A stretch of DNA of 64,000 nt from contig NZ_CP097149.1 in NCBI RefSeq assembly GCF_023370075.1, positions 620,001 through 684,000 on the forward strand, read 5' to 3'. Source of the stretch: Deinococcus sp. QL22. Its GTDB lineage: Bacteria > Deinococcota > Deinococci > Deinococcales > Deinococcaceae. Both the position numbers and the translations under genes were made by a program. The notes beneath the pieces were generated by a model that was not told the DNA's origin, ran no database searches, and saw only the letters and a program-made list of their open reading frames with translations. Positions 9,046-17,528 of this stretch are shown piece after piece (position 1 is the stretch's first letter; each line of letters starts with the position of its first letter).

Positions 9046-9073
9046 TAAAAAAAACGCCCTCCAGGAAGGCGTT
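9046..9073 (-). terminator. Terminator of the tRNA unit
   Basis: On the minus strand AACGCCT...AGGGCGTT forms a stem followed by TTTTTTT, 6 bases downstream of the tRNA-Val CCA end. Confidence 0.75.
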
Positions 9074-9078
9074 TTGGT

Positions 9079-9153
9079 TGGTAGACCCGAGCAGATTTGA
9101 ACTGCTGACCCCTACAGTGTCAATGTAGTGCTCTACCCCTGAGCTACGGATCT
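9079..9153 (-). tRNA. tRNA-Val (anticodon GAC)
   Basis: Full cloverleaf on the minus strand. The acceptor AGATCCG pairs with CGGGTCT, the anticodon stem CTACA pairs with TGTAG around loop TTGACAC (anticodon GAC), and the T-arm is AGCAG-TTCAAAT-CTGCT. An encoded CCA end is present. It lies 26 bases after tRNA-Cys in one transcription unit. Confidence 0.95.
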
Positions 9154-9179
9154 GAACCTAAGTAAAATCGGGGAAAACT

Positions 9180-9254
<75 letters not shown>

Positions 9255-9315
9255 GGGGTCTGCGTGGTGGTGCTGAGGTGCCGCAGGCGGGATGTTGCTC
9301 CTGCCAGCGGAAGGA

Positions 9316-9344
9316 ATAGTAGCACGGGGTCAGAAGAGTGTCTA
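9316..9344 (-). promoter_or_regulatory. Promoter of the tRNA-Cys/tRNA-Val unit
   Basis: On the minus strand TAGACA (9344-9339), a 17-base spacer and TACTAT (9321-9316), about 60 bases before tRNA-Cys. Both boxes are one or two changes from consensus. Confidence 0.6.
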
Positions 9345-9398
9345 CCCTCAACAGGACGGCGTCTCAACGGCGGCGGGCGGTCTTAGAGTAGGGGCACT

Positions 9399-10526
9399 GT
9401 GATGCCACCTTTACCCACCAGAGAAGTTCATGACAACGCATTTCAGCACGCGTGGCGAAATCCGTGGCTGAGGTTGCTGGTCTTCGGGCTGGCCGCCTAC
9501 CTGACGTACCGCCTGCTGGGGCAAATCACCAGTGTGGTGGTGGACTTTTTGGTGGCTTTCCTGATTGCCTACCTTGCCAATCCTCTGCTGAACTGGTTGC
9601 AACGCGGAAGGGTCAAACGCGGGCTGGGCGTCTTGTTCGTACTGCTGATGTTCGGCGGCATCTTTGCAATGGCCGGGGCTTTGATCGTCACTATTTCCGC
9701 GCAGTTTATCCAGTTGTTTCAGGATTTGCCGGGCCAGGTGGAGCAACTCAGTTCGGGCCTAGACCGACTGACGGGCTGGCTCACGGGGTTGGGCGTGCCC
9801 GGCCTGGACAATGCCCGCGAACGCCTGACCGAAGCGGCGCAAACCTACCTGCAAAGTCTGGAAAACAACATCGTCCCCATTCTGCAAAACGCCCTCACTT
9901 CGTCTGGTACGGTGTTTGCAGGCCTGATGTCTATCGGCGGGTTTATCGGGCAGGTGCTGCTGATTTTGCTGCTTTCCGTGTATCTGATGCTGGATTACGC
10001 CCGCGTGAACGTGACCCTGCTGCGCGTGTTTCCGCGCCCCTGGCAGCCGCGTGTGCTGGAACTGTCGGGCCTCGTGGGAACAGCGGTGGGCGGCTACGTG
10101 CGGGGGCAACTGCTGATCGCCATTTTTATCGGCGTGTTCGTGTGGCTGGGCCTGACCCTGCTGGGCATTCCCAGCGCCGCCGCCATCGGCTTTTTGGCGG
10201 GTGCCTTCAATATCGTGCCGTACTTGGGCCCAGTGGTGGGGGCCACCCCCGCTCTGTTGCTGGCACTCCCCGACGGCTGGGTCAAGATGCTGCTGGTCAT
10301 CGTGGTGTTCGTGGCCGCCAACCAGATCGAAAGCAACTTCCTAAGTCCGTACATTCTGAGCAAAACTACTGATCTGCACCCCATTACCGTGCTGGTGGCG
10401 ATTTTGGTCGGTGTGGCGCTGCTCGGCTTCGTGGGAGCGCTGCTGGCCGTGCCAGTGGTGGCACTGGGCAAACTACTGCTGGAAAAGTACTACTACGCCA
10501 GCCGGGTGTACAGCGAAGGGCCGTGA
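9399..10526 (+). CDS. AI-2E family permease (PerM/TqsA-like)
   Basis: Integral membrane protein of 375 residues with about 7-8 membrane segments. The first helices are at about residues 25-75, a central amphipathic stretch includes LSSGLDRLTGWLTGLG, and the conserved C-terminal part includes GFLAGAFNIVPYLGPVVGATPALLLAL. The last region, SNFLSPYILSKTTDLHPI, is a family hallmark. Members export small molecules or act as Na+/H+ antiporters; the substrate here cannot be told. The start is GTG 9399 or the ATG directly after it. Confidence 0.85.
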   Translation: MMPPLPTREVHDNAFQHAWRNPWLRLLVFGLAAYLTYRLLGQITSVVVDFLVAFLIAYLANPLLNWLQRGRVKRGLGVLFVLLMFGGIFAMAGALIVTISAQFIQLFQDLPGQVEQLSSGLDRLTGWLTGLGVPGLDNARERLTEAAQTYLQSLENNIVPILQNALTSSGTVFAGLMSIGGFIGQVLLILLLSVYLMLDYARVNVTLLRVFPRPWQPRVLELSGLVGTAVGGYVRGQLLIAIFIGVFVWLGLTLLGIPSAAAIGFLAGAFNIVPYLGPVVGATPALLLALPDGWVKMLLVIVVFVAANQIESNFLSPYILSKTTDLHPITVLVAILVGVALLGFVGALLAVPVVALGKLLLEKYYYASRVYSEGP

Positions 10527-10542
10527 GCGCGGCTCAACCTGC

Positions 10543-10905
10543 TCATTCATCGGCCTGAAGCAGCTCTACTTGCCGCCCGTCCGGGTCTTGTACAAAGGCC
10601 ATGTCGCGCCCACTGGGACTGGACTGCAAGTCCCGCGTAACAGTCACGCCCGACGCCCGCAGCACGGGCAACAGCTCGCGCAAGTCGGGCACATGCAGGG
10701 CGATATGTTCTGACCAATGGGGATGCGGCGCGGGAACCTCACCCTCTATCTGGAAAAACTGTAACAGGCCACCGCCGAGGCGCACCACAGCGCGGCGGTG
10801 GCCTTCTGCGGTGGTCAGGTTTTTTTCGATCAGGCCACCCAGATGTGTATAAAAAGCGAGCGTGGCGGGCAGGTCGCGGGTGAGGAAGGAAACATGTTTG
10901 AGCAT
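10543..10905 (-). CDS. VOC (glyoxalase-like) domain protein
   Basis: Single vicinal-oxygen-chelate domain of 120 residues starting MLKHVSFLTRDLPATLAFY. It has the usual beta-alpha-beta-beta-beta pattern, and the C-terminal FVQDPDGRQVELLQ contains the family DPDG and a metal-ligand Glu. The frame extends upstream to 10995, but the family N-terminus begins at ATG 10905. It is divergent from the acetoacetate-decarboxylase-family gene. Substrate unknown. Confidence 0.8.
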   Translation of the reverse strand: MLKHVSFLTRDLPATLAFYTHLGGLIEKNLTTAEGHRRAVVRLGGGLLQFFQIEGEVPAPHPHWSEHIALHVPDLRELLPVLRASGVTVTRDLQSSPSGRDMAFVQDPDGRQVELLQADE

Positions 10906-10927
10906 GCCTCTACGGTACGCTGAACCG

Positions 10928-11554
10928 ATGCACGCCGACACCGCTCCGCCCCCCTGGACGCTGCACGGACGCGCCGTGATTGCGCTGTACGGCAAACACG
11001 CGGAAGCAGCGCTGGGAGCGTTGATGCTGGTGCGCTACAAGGATTCTCCAGTGGGGCCATACGACGAGCTGTTATGGGCCACCGCGCCGAATCCGTCGCC
11101 CGTCGGGCCGCGCCCACAGGTGCACAACATCGTGGTCAGCACCGAGGCCAGCGTGCGCTGGGGCCGCCACAACTGGGGCATTCCCAAGGGCCTCGCACGG
11201 TTCGAGTGGCAGCAAGAGGGCCAGACAACACAAGTCCGAATCCACGCGCCAGAAGGACACTTGTTGGCACATCTGGCCTACCGAACGCGGGGAATCTCGT
11301 TGCCCGTTTCCACCATCCCCGTGCCCGCACAGTTCCGCACACTGGCCCAACCCGCATTGGATGGCAAAACTGGCTGGCTTCTGACCCCAGTGAACGCCGT
11401 CGGCACAGCGCAATCCGCCCGCTTGACCGTGCTGGACGCCGCCGGATTCCACGCGCCACTCATGCAGCTTCGGCCCCTGCTGACGCTGGCTGTGCAGGAG
11501 CTTCGGCTGGTCTTCCCGGTGCCGGAGAGGGTTGATGGTGTGGCGCTTGAGTGA
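10928..11554 (+). CDS. Acetoacetate decarboxylase family protein
   Basis: Protein of 208 residues with the pattern of the acetoacetate-decarboxylase (ADC) fold: PWTLHGRAVIALY at the start, YDELLWATAPNP, then RWGRHNWGIPKGLARFEW, which corresponds to the conserved NWGIPK region. ADC-family members outside clostridia have varied and mostly unknown activities, so decarboxylation is not asserted. The start at ATG 10928 gives the usual N-terminus; the frame is open further upstream. A repeated promoter-terminator unit points at its 3' end. Confidence 0.65.
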   Translation: MHADTAPPPWTLHGRAVIALYGKHAEAALGALMLVRYKDSPVGPYDELLWATAPNPSPVGPRPQVHNIVVSTEASVRWGRHNWGIPKGLARFEWQQEGQTTQVRIHAPEGHLLAHLAYRTRGISLPVSTIPVPAQFRTLAQPALDGKTGWLLTPVNAVGTAQSARLTVLDAAGFHAPLMQLRPLLTLAVQELRLVFPVPERVDGVALE

Positions 11555-11563
11555 GCCAAAACG

Positions 11564-11625
11564 AAAAATCCGCCCTGCTCGGACGGTGATGAGGCCAATA
11601 TAGCGTGATATGCAGGGCATGTCAA
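11564..11625 (-). ncRNA. Mini transcription unit, copy A (promoter plus terminator)
   Basis: On the minus strand a consensus promoter, TTGACA (11625-11620), 17 bases, TATATT (11602-11597), is followed at once by a hairpin, CCGTCC-GAGCA-GGGCGG (11586-11570), and five T. The predicted RNA is only about 27 bases. The same unit occurs at 11728-11805 and, inverted, at 13974-14050. No gene lies downstream in this orientation. Confidence 0.55.
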
Positions 11626-11727
11626 ATCATGCACATGGGTCAGAATCTTGCCGTGCTGCATGGTGTTTCCGGCTCGTCAACTTATCGCGGGCTGAATACC
11701 CACAACTCCGCCCGCTGATTCAAGGCA

Positions 11728-11805
11728 TTAAAAATCCGCCCTGCTCGGACGGTGGTGGTGTTGCTTGATAGGAACAAATATAGCGCGGTATGCAGCCCCA
11801 GTCAA
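11728..11805 (-). ncRNA. Mini transcription unit, copy B
   Basis: Minus-strand promoter TTGACT (11805-11800), 17 bases, TATATT (11782-11777), then about 25 bases containing CTATCAAGCAA and the CCGTCC-GAGCA-GGGCGG hairpin (11752-11736) with a T-run. The predicted RNA is about 43 bases. It shares CTGCATACCGCGCTATATT with copy C. The rest of the 385-base gap 11555-11939 holds only copy A and unremarkable sequence. Confidence 0.55.
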
Positions 11806-11939
11806 ATCATGCGAGTGACTAGGATAGCAAGCGTCCCAGACGACATTTTTTCGACGCCTTTGCCTGCGTCGCTGCATACTTCCGCCTGACCTGTCGGTCG
11901 GGGTGCATTGTCCCGGCGGCACAGTGAAATAGTGCAGGT

Positions 11940-12974
11940 ATGGAATACAGGAAGCTTTTGGGCACCGACCTGACCCTCAGCGCCGTTGGCTTTGGCGTGT
12001 GGACGGTGGGAACGACGTGGTGGGGCGTAAAAGACGAAAACGTGGCTATCCGTCTGCTGCGCCGCGCCTTCGAATTGGGCATCACCTTTTTTGACAATGC
12101 CGATACCTACGCTTCGGGCCGCGCCGAGGAATTGCAGCGTAAAGCGCTGGGCGACGTGCGCGATCACCTGATGATCGGCACCAAATTCGGCTACGACATC
12201 TACAACAACCCCGAACGCCCCGGCCAACAGGAGCGCCCGCACGACTGGACGCCCGCCTACTTGCGAAAGGCGCTGGAAGGCAGCCTGACCCGCCTGGGCA
12301 CAGACCGCATCGACTATTACCAGTTGCACAACCCACGCCTGGACGCGATTGCCCCCGGCTCCGCGCAGAGTGACGACCTATTTGCCGAACTGGAAGCCCT
12401 GAAAGCCGAGGGACTGATTCGGGCGTATGGCACGGCGCTGGGGCCAGCCCTGAACGAGCGCCAGATTGAGGAAGGCATTGCCAGTGTGCGGGAGCGCCGC
12501 GCCCCCACGCAGATCATTTACAACCTGCTGGAACAGGTGTTGGGAGAACAAATCCTGCCTGTGGCCGAGGCCGAGGGCGTGGGCGTGATGGCCCGTGTGC
12601 CGCATGCATCGGGGCTGCTGGAAGGCTATATGACGCTGGACACGACCTTTGAACCCGGCGACCACCGCAACTGGCGCATGACCACCAACGAGAAGCGCAA
12701 GGCGTGGATGGAAGACGGGCTGAAGAAGGTGGAGCAGTTGCAGGCTGAGTTCGTACAGGGCCGCACGATTGGACAACTGGCCCTGCAATTCGCCCTGCGT
12801 TCGCCAGCGATGGCGTCGGTGATTCCCAATATTTACGACGAAAAAGGTCTGGAGGAATATGCCGCCGCCCCAAGTGCCACTCCGCTGACCGACGCTGAAT
12901 ATGCAGGCATTCAAGCCCTGTACGCCGCCAACTTTGGCCTGAACACCAACCTGATCGGGGAGGTTGTGCGGTGA
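11940..12974 (+). CDS. Aldo/keto reductase
   Basis: NAD(P)H-dependent oxidoreductase of 344 residues with a TIM-barrel fold. Family marks are GFGVWTVG near the start, [15 protein letters not shown] (catalytic Asp and Tyr), MIGTKFGYD (Lys), [10 protein letters not shown] (His region) and a late [18 protein letters not shown]. The substrate cannot be read from sequence. It overlaps chdC by 4 bases, so the two are probably translated together. Confidence 0.88.
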   Translation: MEYRKLLGTDLTLSAVGFGVWTVGTTWWGVKDENVAIRLLRRAFELGITFFDNADTYASGRAEELQRKALGDVRDHLMIGTKFGYDIYNNPERPGQQERPHDWTPAYLRKALEGSLTRLGTDRIDYYQLHNPRLDAIAPGSAQSDDLFAELEALKAEGLIRAYGTALGPALNERQIEEGIASVRERRAPTQIIYNLLEQVLGEQILPVAEAEGVGVMARVPHASGLLEGYMTLDTTFEPGDHRNWRMTTNEKRKAWMEDGLKKVEQLQAEFVQGRTIGQLALQFALRSPAMASVIPNIYDEKGLEEYAAAPSATPLTDAEYAGIQALYAANFGLNTNLIGEVVR

Positions 12975-13840
12975 GTGGAGATAAGGATATGAGCAGCGAA
13001 CAACCGAACCAGACTCCAGCGCAGAATGAGGGCACGCCACCTGCACCCACTGGACGCCCGACAGGTGCGCCGGCGGGCGGGGGCCGCCCCAAAATGATGG
13101 TTGACCTTGACCCCAGCGGTCAGGTCACCGGGCGCGAGCCTGACCGGGCCAACCGTCAATTCCTGAACTATGCCTTCTTTAAGCTTGACCCGGCTTTTCG
13201 CCGCTTGCCACACGCCGAACGCGAGGAACTGAAGGCTGAGTTTTTGGCCGCCGCGCAGGGCTGGACTGAAAGTGCGCCCGCCGAGAAAGGCCTGATTCAG
13301 CGCCCGTACTCGCTGGTGGGCGTGCGGGCCGATGTGGATTTCATGCTGTGGCGCATCGCCTTCGATGTGCGCGAGTTTCAGGAAGCGCAGGGCCGCCTGA
13401 ACCGCACCCGTCTGATGGGCTACCTGACCCAGCCGTACAATTTTGTAAGCATGAACAAGCGCAGCCAGTACGCCAACCGCGTGGACGGCAGCGGGCACGG
13501 GCTGGAAATCTTGCCGGGGCAGGGGCAATACCTGTTTATCTACCCGTTCGTGAAAACGCGGGCGTGGTACGACCTGACGCCGCACAGCCGCCAAGGAATG
13601 ATGGACGAGCATATTCACGCCTCGGTGCCGTTTAAGGGCGTGCGGATCAACACCAGTTACAGCTACGGCATAGACGATCAGGAATTCGTGGTGAGTTTTG
13701 ATTCCGACCACCCGCAGGAATTTGTGGATTTGGTTCACCGTCTGCGCTACACGCAAGCCAGCCTGTACACCCTGACCGACACGCCCATGTTTACATGCGT
13801 GAAAAAGGACTTGGCAGGCGTGCTGGACGATTTGGCGTAA
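12971..13840 (+). CDS. chdC: Coproheme decarboxylase (HemQ/ChdC), chlorite-dismutase fold
   Basis: Enzyme of the coproporphyrin-dependent haem pathway that decarboxylates coproheme to haem b. An unusual proline/glycine-rich stretch of about 40 residues comes first, then the fold: [31 protein letters not shown], and [21 protein letters not shown], where family members carry the haem-contact region. GTG 12971 has GGGGAGG seven bases upstream and overlaps the previous stop. This gene type is standard in monoderm and Deinococcus lineages. Confidence 0.85.
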   Translation: MSGDKDMSSEQPNQTPAQNEGTPPAPTGRPTGAPAGGGRPKMMVDLDPSGQVTGREPDRANRQFLNYAFFKLDPAFRRLPHAEREELKAEFLAAAQGWTESAPAEKGLIQRPYSLVGVRADVDFMLWRIAFDVREFQEAQGRLNRTRLMGYLTQPYNFVSMNKRSQYANRVDGSGHGLEILPGQGQYLFIYPFVKTRAWYDLTPHSRQGMMDEHIHASVPFKGVRINTSYSYGIDDQEFVVSFDSDHPQEFVDLVHRLRYTQASLYTLTDTPMFTCVKKDLAGVLDDLA

Positions 13841-13853
13841 GGCTCACGCACAT

Positions 13854-13896
13854 TAAGCGGGCGTCAGGCGGCATGATTCGCCTCTGACGCCCGCTT
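13854..13896. terminator. Strong hairpin after chdC
   Basis: AAGCGGGCGTCAG and CTGACGCCCGCTT are perfect 13-base arms, 14 bases after the stop codon. No T-run follows, so it may be an RNA-stabilising or Rho-linked hairpin and not a classic terminator. Confidence 0.5.
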
Positions 13897-13973
13897 GCTG
13901 TATGCATTCGCCCTCTATTTGGCGACCTATAAATTCCGTCCAGCACGACAAAATCTACTCCGGCCTGATCGGG

Positions 13974-14050
13974 TTGACACGCCCTGCATACCGCGCTATA
14001 TTTCTACTTATCAAGCAAGACCAACGCCGTCCGTGAGGGGCGGATTTTTT
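13974..14050 (+). ncRNA. Mini transcription unit, copy C (inverted)
   Basis: Plus-strand promoter TTGACA (13974-13979), exactly 17 bases, TATATT (13997-14002), then CTTATCAAGCAAGACC and a hairpin CCGTCC-GTGAG-GGGCGG (14027-14043) with six T. The predicted RNA is about 42 bases. It lies downstream of chdC and points at a convergent gene, so it is not a leader. Identity with copy A continues past the terminator (GAGCCAAAAC on the other strand). Confidence 0.6.
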
Positions 14051-14094
14051 GTTTTGGCTCTGTGGTGTTTTGGAAGGTCTGGAATCGTGCAGGA

Positions 14095-14538
14095 TCAAGT
14101 GGCCCGTTTCAGTCCCAGAACCCCATAAAGTGCGGCCAGAAGCAAACACAGCGGCGTATAGAGTTGGGCGTCAAACCGGGCAAACTGGGTACCTGACGGC
14201 TGACCGGTCAGGCCCACGCTGCGGCCATCGCCTATCGCACGCACCAGAAACACACCAGCAATCAGACGCAGAGGCCAGCGTAATCTGGCTGCACTCTGGG
14301 ATTGAGAGAGCAGGGCTGTGCCGCTCATGCCTGCCAGACCTGCGGCGACCACCAGCGTTGCGGCGGTTGAGGGCAAGAACATGGGCTTGCCCGTTGTGTC
14401 TTGAGGCAATGCAGCACTTAGTCCGGCGCGGCCCCCGGCAGCCCAGTACACATGCAGTGCAGAAATGGCCCCCGTCATCAGGGCAGCCCCCACAGAAGCA
14501 AAGCGCATTGAAGCGGGAGCCGGGAGTTTGTCTGACAT
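14095..14538 (-). CDS. DUF3995-type small membrane protein
   Basis: Protein of 147 residues with four likely membrane helices. The HVYWAAGGRAGLSAALP and FLPSTAATLVVAAGLAG segments match the DUF3995 pattern of conserved His, Trp, Gly and Pro. I start at ATG 14538 (MSDKLPAP); the frame is open further upstream but without membrane-protein character. It lies at the end of a minus-strand run of small membrane-protein genes. Function unknown. Confidence 0.65.
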   Translation of the reverse strand: MSDKLPAPASMRFASVGAALMTGAISALHVYWAAGGRAGLSAALPQDTTGKPMFLPSTAATLVVAAGLAGMSGTALLSQSQSAARLRWPLRLIAGVFLVRAIGDGRSVGLTGQPSGTQFARFDAQLYTPLCLLLAALYGVLGLKRAT

Positions 14539-14600
14539 AGGGTGATCAGACACCTTTTGGCCCAGAAGAATGTCCTGCTCAGGCTGGCAATGCTGGGCGC

Positions 14601-14774
14601 TCAGGCGGTTTCGCGTCCGGTTTGGCCCAGCAGCAGCAGGCCGTAGCCCAGCGCATAAGCCGTGAGGATCATGCACAGCGATTCTGGAAAGGGCACGGCC
14701 AGCGAGAGAAGCGATACGCCAACCAGCCCCACGATCAGCAAGAGAGGCAAGAAAACGAGGGGGCGGCTCAACAT
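14601..14774 (-). CDS. Small two-helix membrane protein
   Basis: 57 residues starting MLSRPLVFLPLLLIVGLVGV with a second helix CMILTAYALGYGLLLLG. I do not recognise a family. It lies between the DUF3995 gene and a truncated membrane-protein gene in the same orientation. The start is uncertain because no good ribosome site is seen. Confidence 0.45.
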   Translation of the reverse strand: MLSRPLVFLPLLLIVGLVGVSLLSLAVPFPESLCMILTAYALGYGLLLLGQTGRETA

Positions 14775-14815
14775 GAGGCTAGCCTGAGCGCAGGCCGTGA
14801 CGCGAGTCTGACGGC

Positions 14816-15029
14816 CTAGCCATTTGGGTGTATTGGCGTTGGGGGTGCAGCAATCTTGCCCCGGCGTTCGCCCCAGATGAGGCCCAAGCCGTAGCCGACA
14901 AACGGGAGAGCGAGGCTCAAAATCCACAGTAGGCCAAGAGAATTAGAAGTGGCAATCCAAACTTCAAAGACCAACACGGCCAGCGCCAAGCCAGCGCAAA
15001 CGCCCCACCATGCGCTGAGACGGGGTTGC
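14816..15029 (-). pseudogene. Truncated membrane-protein gene, 5' end cut by an IS4-type element
   Basis: An open frame runs from the IS edge at 15029 to TAG at 14816, encoding about 69 residues with two helices (AWWGVCAGLALAVLVFEVWIA, LGLLWILSLALPFVGYGLGLIW) and a short basic tail. Inside the adjacent IS the frame continues without any start codon. The real 5' end has been lost to the insertion or a deletion next to it. Confidence 0.5.
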
Positions 15030-16216
15030 CTGAGATCTTGCAGTTCAAGTTTTGAGGGGAATTTGTGCGTGCTGGAAGGCGTTGAGTGCCGCTCACTCTA
15101 GAAGAAGTGCTTGACGACGTACTTCTGGAACAAACGAGAACCGTATGGTTCTCGCCAACACTCCCCAATCCGGCCAGACCTGCGGTTTCCTCACGGCGCC
15201 ATCCAACTCTTGGAAATGACAGAGAAAAAAGGCCAAGGTGGACAAACACCACCAGCGGAACACGCCCTGTTTGCTGTGTTGGGCAAAGCGTTCAAGTCCG
15301 AAACGCCCCTTGATCGTTTTAAAGAACGCCTCAATCCTCCAACGCCCTTTCCCGACCCGTGCCAGATACACGCCGCCGAGATTGACGTTGGACATGACAA
15401 AGCGTTGTTCTGGCTCCTTGTTCCGGTAAAGCCACACCCAAGAGACACATGATCTGGTCAAGCCCACAGGGCTTGACCAGACTGCCTCTAACCATGAGAT
15501 CTTGCACCTGACGGCCATCCTCGAGCTTGCGTGTACAACGGACACCCACCACGATGTCCAAGCCCTGGGCGAGAACGCCTTGAATGAACTCGACGCTCTC
15601 AAACCCCCCATCTGCATGGAGACGAGGGCGCCGTCTCCCCGACAGCAGCAGTCGTGCAACGGTGCGGAGCAACTTCAGGGCCAGTTGTGCAGGGGAAGGC
15701 GTCCCTTTGCCCCGCCACACCTGAACCGCCCAAGGCAACCGCAGTTGACCGCAACACAGATACAGCACCACCAGATGGACGCCATGAACACTGTTGAAGG
15801 TGTGCATCCAGTCGTCCAGGTCAGCGAACTTGCCACTCTTTTCCAAGCTCGTCAAATCGACCAACAGGTCAAGTCGAGGTCGCTGATGAGGCCGAAGTCG
15901 CCATTCATCCGGCAACAGTTGCAACGCGTGCTGGCGCATGACCCGGCAGAGCTGCCGGGTCTGCCATGCGGCATGGTTCAAAAACCGGCTGATGGCTGCC
16001 GGTGACTTCACGGTGGCCCGTTCTGGGAGGGGGCGACCAGAACCATCCAGCAGCAGATCAAGAAACACCTCAAATGAGGCCCGATGCTGCGCCCTTGAAA
16101 AGCACGTGAGGATGTCAGAATACAGGCGTCTGGAGCGCGGTTCTTTTGGGTTCACACCCCACTATGGGGCCAAAAGCACGTTCCAGACATCGTTTTGGAA
16201 AAATGCAAGATCTCAG
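15030..16216 (-). mobile_element. IS4-type insertion sequence, decayed
   Basis: Perfect 13-base ends CTGAGATCTTGCA at 15030-15042 and its complement at 16204-16216. The CTGA tip is shared with IS10/IS50 relatives. The transposase is frameshifted. No direct repeat is seen: the nine flanking bases are CGGGGTTGC on the left and TTGAGCTTG on the right. The genes on both sides are cut off at the edges, which suggests an IS-promoted deletion or recombination between copies. Confidence 0.8.
15093..16155 (-). pseudogene. IS4-family transposase, frameshifted
   Basis: The first frame (GTG 16155) carries LLVDLTSLEKSG and RLHADGGFESVEF, two catalytic Asp regions, and runs on to 15331. The second frame has the end of the protein, with VSWVWLYRNKEPEQRF and GRWRIEAFFKTIKGRFGLE, where the R-x3-E-x6-K part of the IS4 signature lies. 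The frames must join near 15440-15470. A perfect 12-base inverted repeat (15454-15480, loop ACA) sits at the joint. One surplus base explains the shift. Confidence 0.8.
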
Positions 16217-16839
16217 TTGAGCTTGTTGGGTGCGATTGGCTTGCTGACGCAGGAGGACGAGCGGCAGCAACATGAGTCCCACCAAAGCTACAACGGCGAG
16301 GACGGGATACAAAACCAGAGCAAAATCAAACGGTTCACCAGCCAGGACGAGTATGTGAAAGATCGTCACGGCAACGATGGAAAAAAGTGGAATCAGCAGC
16401 GGCCACAGCCAGGGCACAAGCGGCATCGCAGGGTGCCTGGCCCGTTTTGGCTCCGGCCATACCGCCACGCCCACCACGCCGCCTAAGAGTGCAATAGGCA
16501 TCAGCGGAAACAGCCAGCCATACAATACGTAGACGGTGTAGGGAATATCCCCCTCTTGAAGGTTTTCGGGCATCGACAGGTAAAAGTTCACGCCAGTTGC
16601 CACGATGACGACGCCTAAACCCGCGCCCCACGCCGCGCCCTTATTGCGCTGACTGGCCCAGATGCACAGCGCCGCCAAACTGTAACTGGAAGCAACAACA
16701 GAGCCGCCACAACCAGTAAATTCATACCATCTTCACTGCCCAGCATCACGCCCCGCACCACACTCGCCAAGCTACCCGCCAACGGCACACCCAGCATCAG
16801 CAGAGGCAGCGCAAACAGCGGAAGGAGTCGGAAATTCAA
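16217..16839 (-). pseudogene. Decayed polytopic membrane-protein gene (frameshift plus IS)
   Basis: It starts at ATG 16839, overlapping the response-regulator stop (ATGA), with MNFRLLPLFALPLLMLGVPL. After LVVAALLLLP the frame changes near 16690, and the continuation SYSLAALCIWASQRNKG is in the next frame. It has about five more helices and is cut by the IS at 16217, in QQANRTQQAQL. One missing base would join the frames. Its position makes it the fourth gene of the kinase/regulator operon. No family recognised. Confidence 0.55.
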
Positions 16840-17528
16840 CCTTCATCCAGCGTGGCCAGCCCGTGCCGCAGCGCGTACAGGGCGGCCTGGGTGCGGCTTT
16901 CCAGTCCCAGTTTGCCCAGCAGGCGGCTGACATGGGTTTTCACGGTGGCCTCTGCCACGCCCTGATCCTGGGCAATATCGCGGTTGGAGTGGCCGTGCGC
17001 GATCAGTTGCAGCACGATCACCTCTTTGGGCGTCAGGTTCTCGCGCATCTCGGGCGAGCGGAAATCGCGTACCAGACGGCGGGCTGCTTCCGGGTGCAGC
17101 CTGACTTCCCCGCGTGCGGCGGCGTGAATCGCCTCGGCCAAGGTATCGCTAGAGGCGTCTTTGAGCATGTAGCCCATCGCCCCGGCGTCAATCGCGCCGT
17201 TGACCTTGTGTTCCTCCAGCGTGCTGGTCAGAGCAATCACTTCGGTGTCGGGCAGTTGGCGGCGCAGCAGGCGCGTGGCGGTAATGCCGTCCATCACAGG
17301 CATCATCAGATCCATGACGACCACATCGGGGCGCAGGCGGGCGGCTTCGGCCAAAGCTTCTTCGCCGTTGGCGGCCTCGCCCACCACATCTATCAGAGGG
17401 TCAAGGCCCAAAAACAGGCGCAGGCCCTGGCGCACTACCGCATGATCGTCTACCAGCAGCACGCGCACGCTGCGGGGAGCGGTTTGGCTTGATAGGGGGG
17501 CGTCGTCAGGGTGTTGAGGCTGGGTCAT
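16836..17528 (-). CDS. NarL/LuxR-type response regulator
   Basis: Response regulator of 230 residues. The receiver domain is at about residues 20-140, with acidic pocket LLVDDHAVVRQGL, phosphorylated Asp in VVVMDLMMPVMDG and Lys in YMLKDASSD. The C-terminal LuxR-type helix-turn-helix is LTPKEVIVLQLIAHGHSNRDIAQDQGVAEATVKTH in outline. It overlaps the DUF4097 gene by 4 bases and is almost certainly the partner of the histidine kinase two genes upstream. Confidence 0.93.
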   Translation of the reverse strand: MTQPQHPDDAPLSSQTAPRSVRVLLVDDHAVVRQGLRLFLGLDPLIDVVGEAANGEEALAEAARLRPDVVVMDLMMPVMDGITATRLLRRQLPDTEVIALTSTLEEHKVNGAIDAGAMGYMLKDASSDTLAEAIHAAARGEVRLHPEAARRLVRDFRSPEMRENLTPKEVIVLQLIAHGHSNRDIAQDQGVAEATVKTHVSRLLGKLGLESRTQAALYALRHGLATLDEG

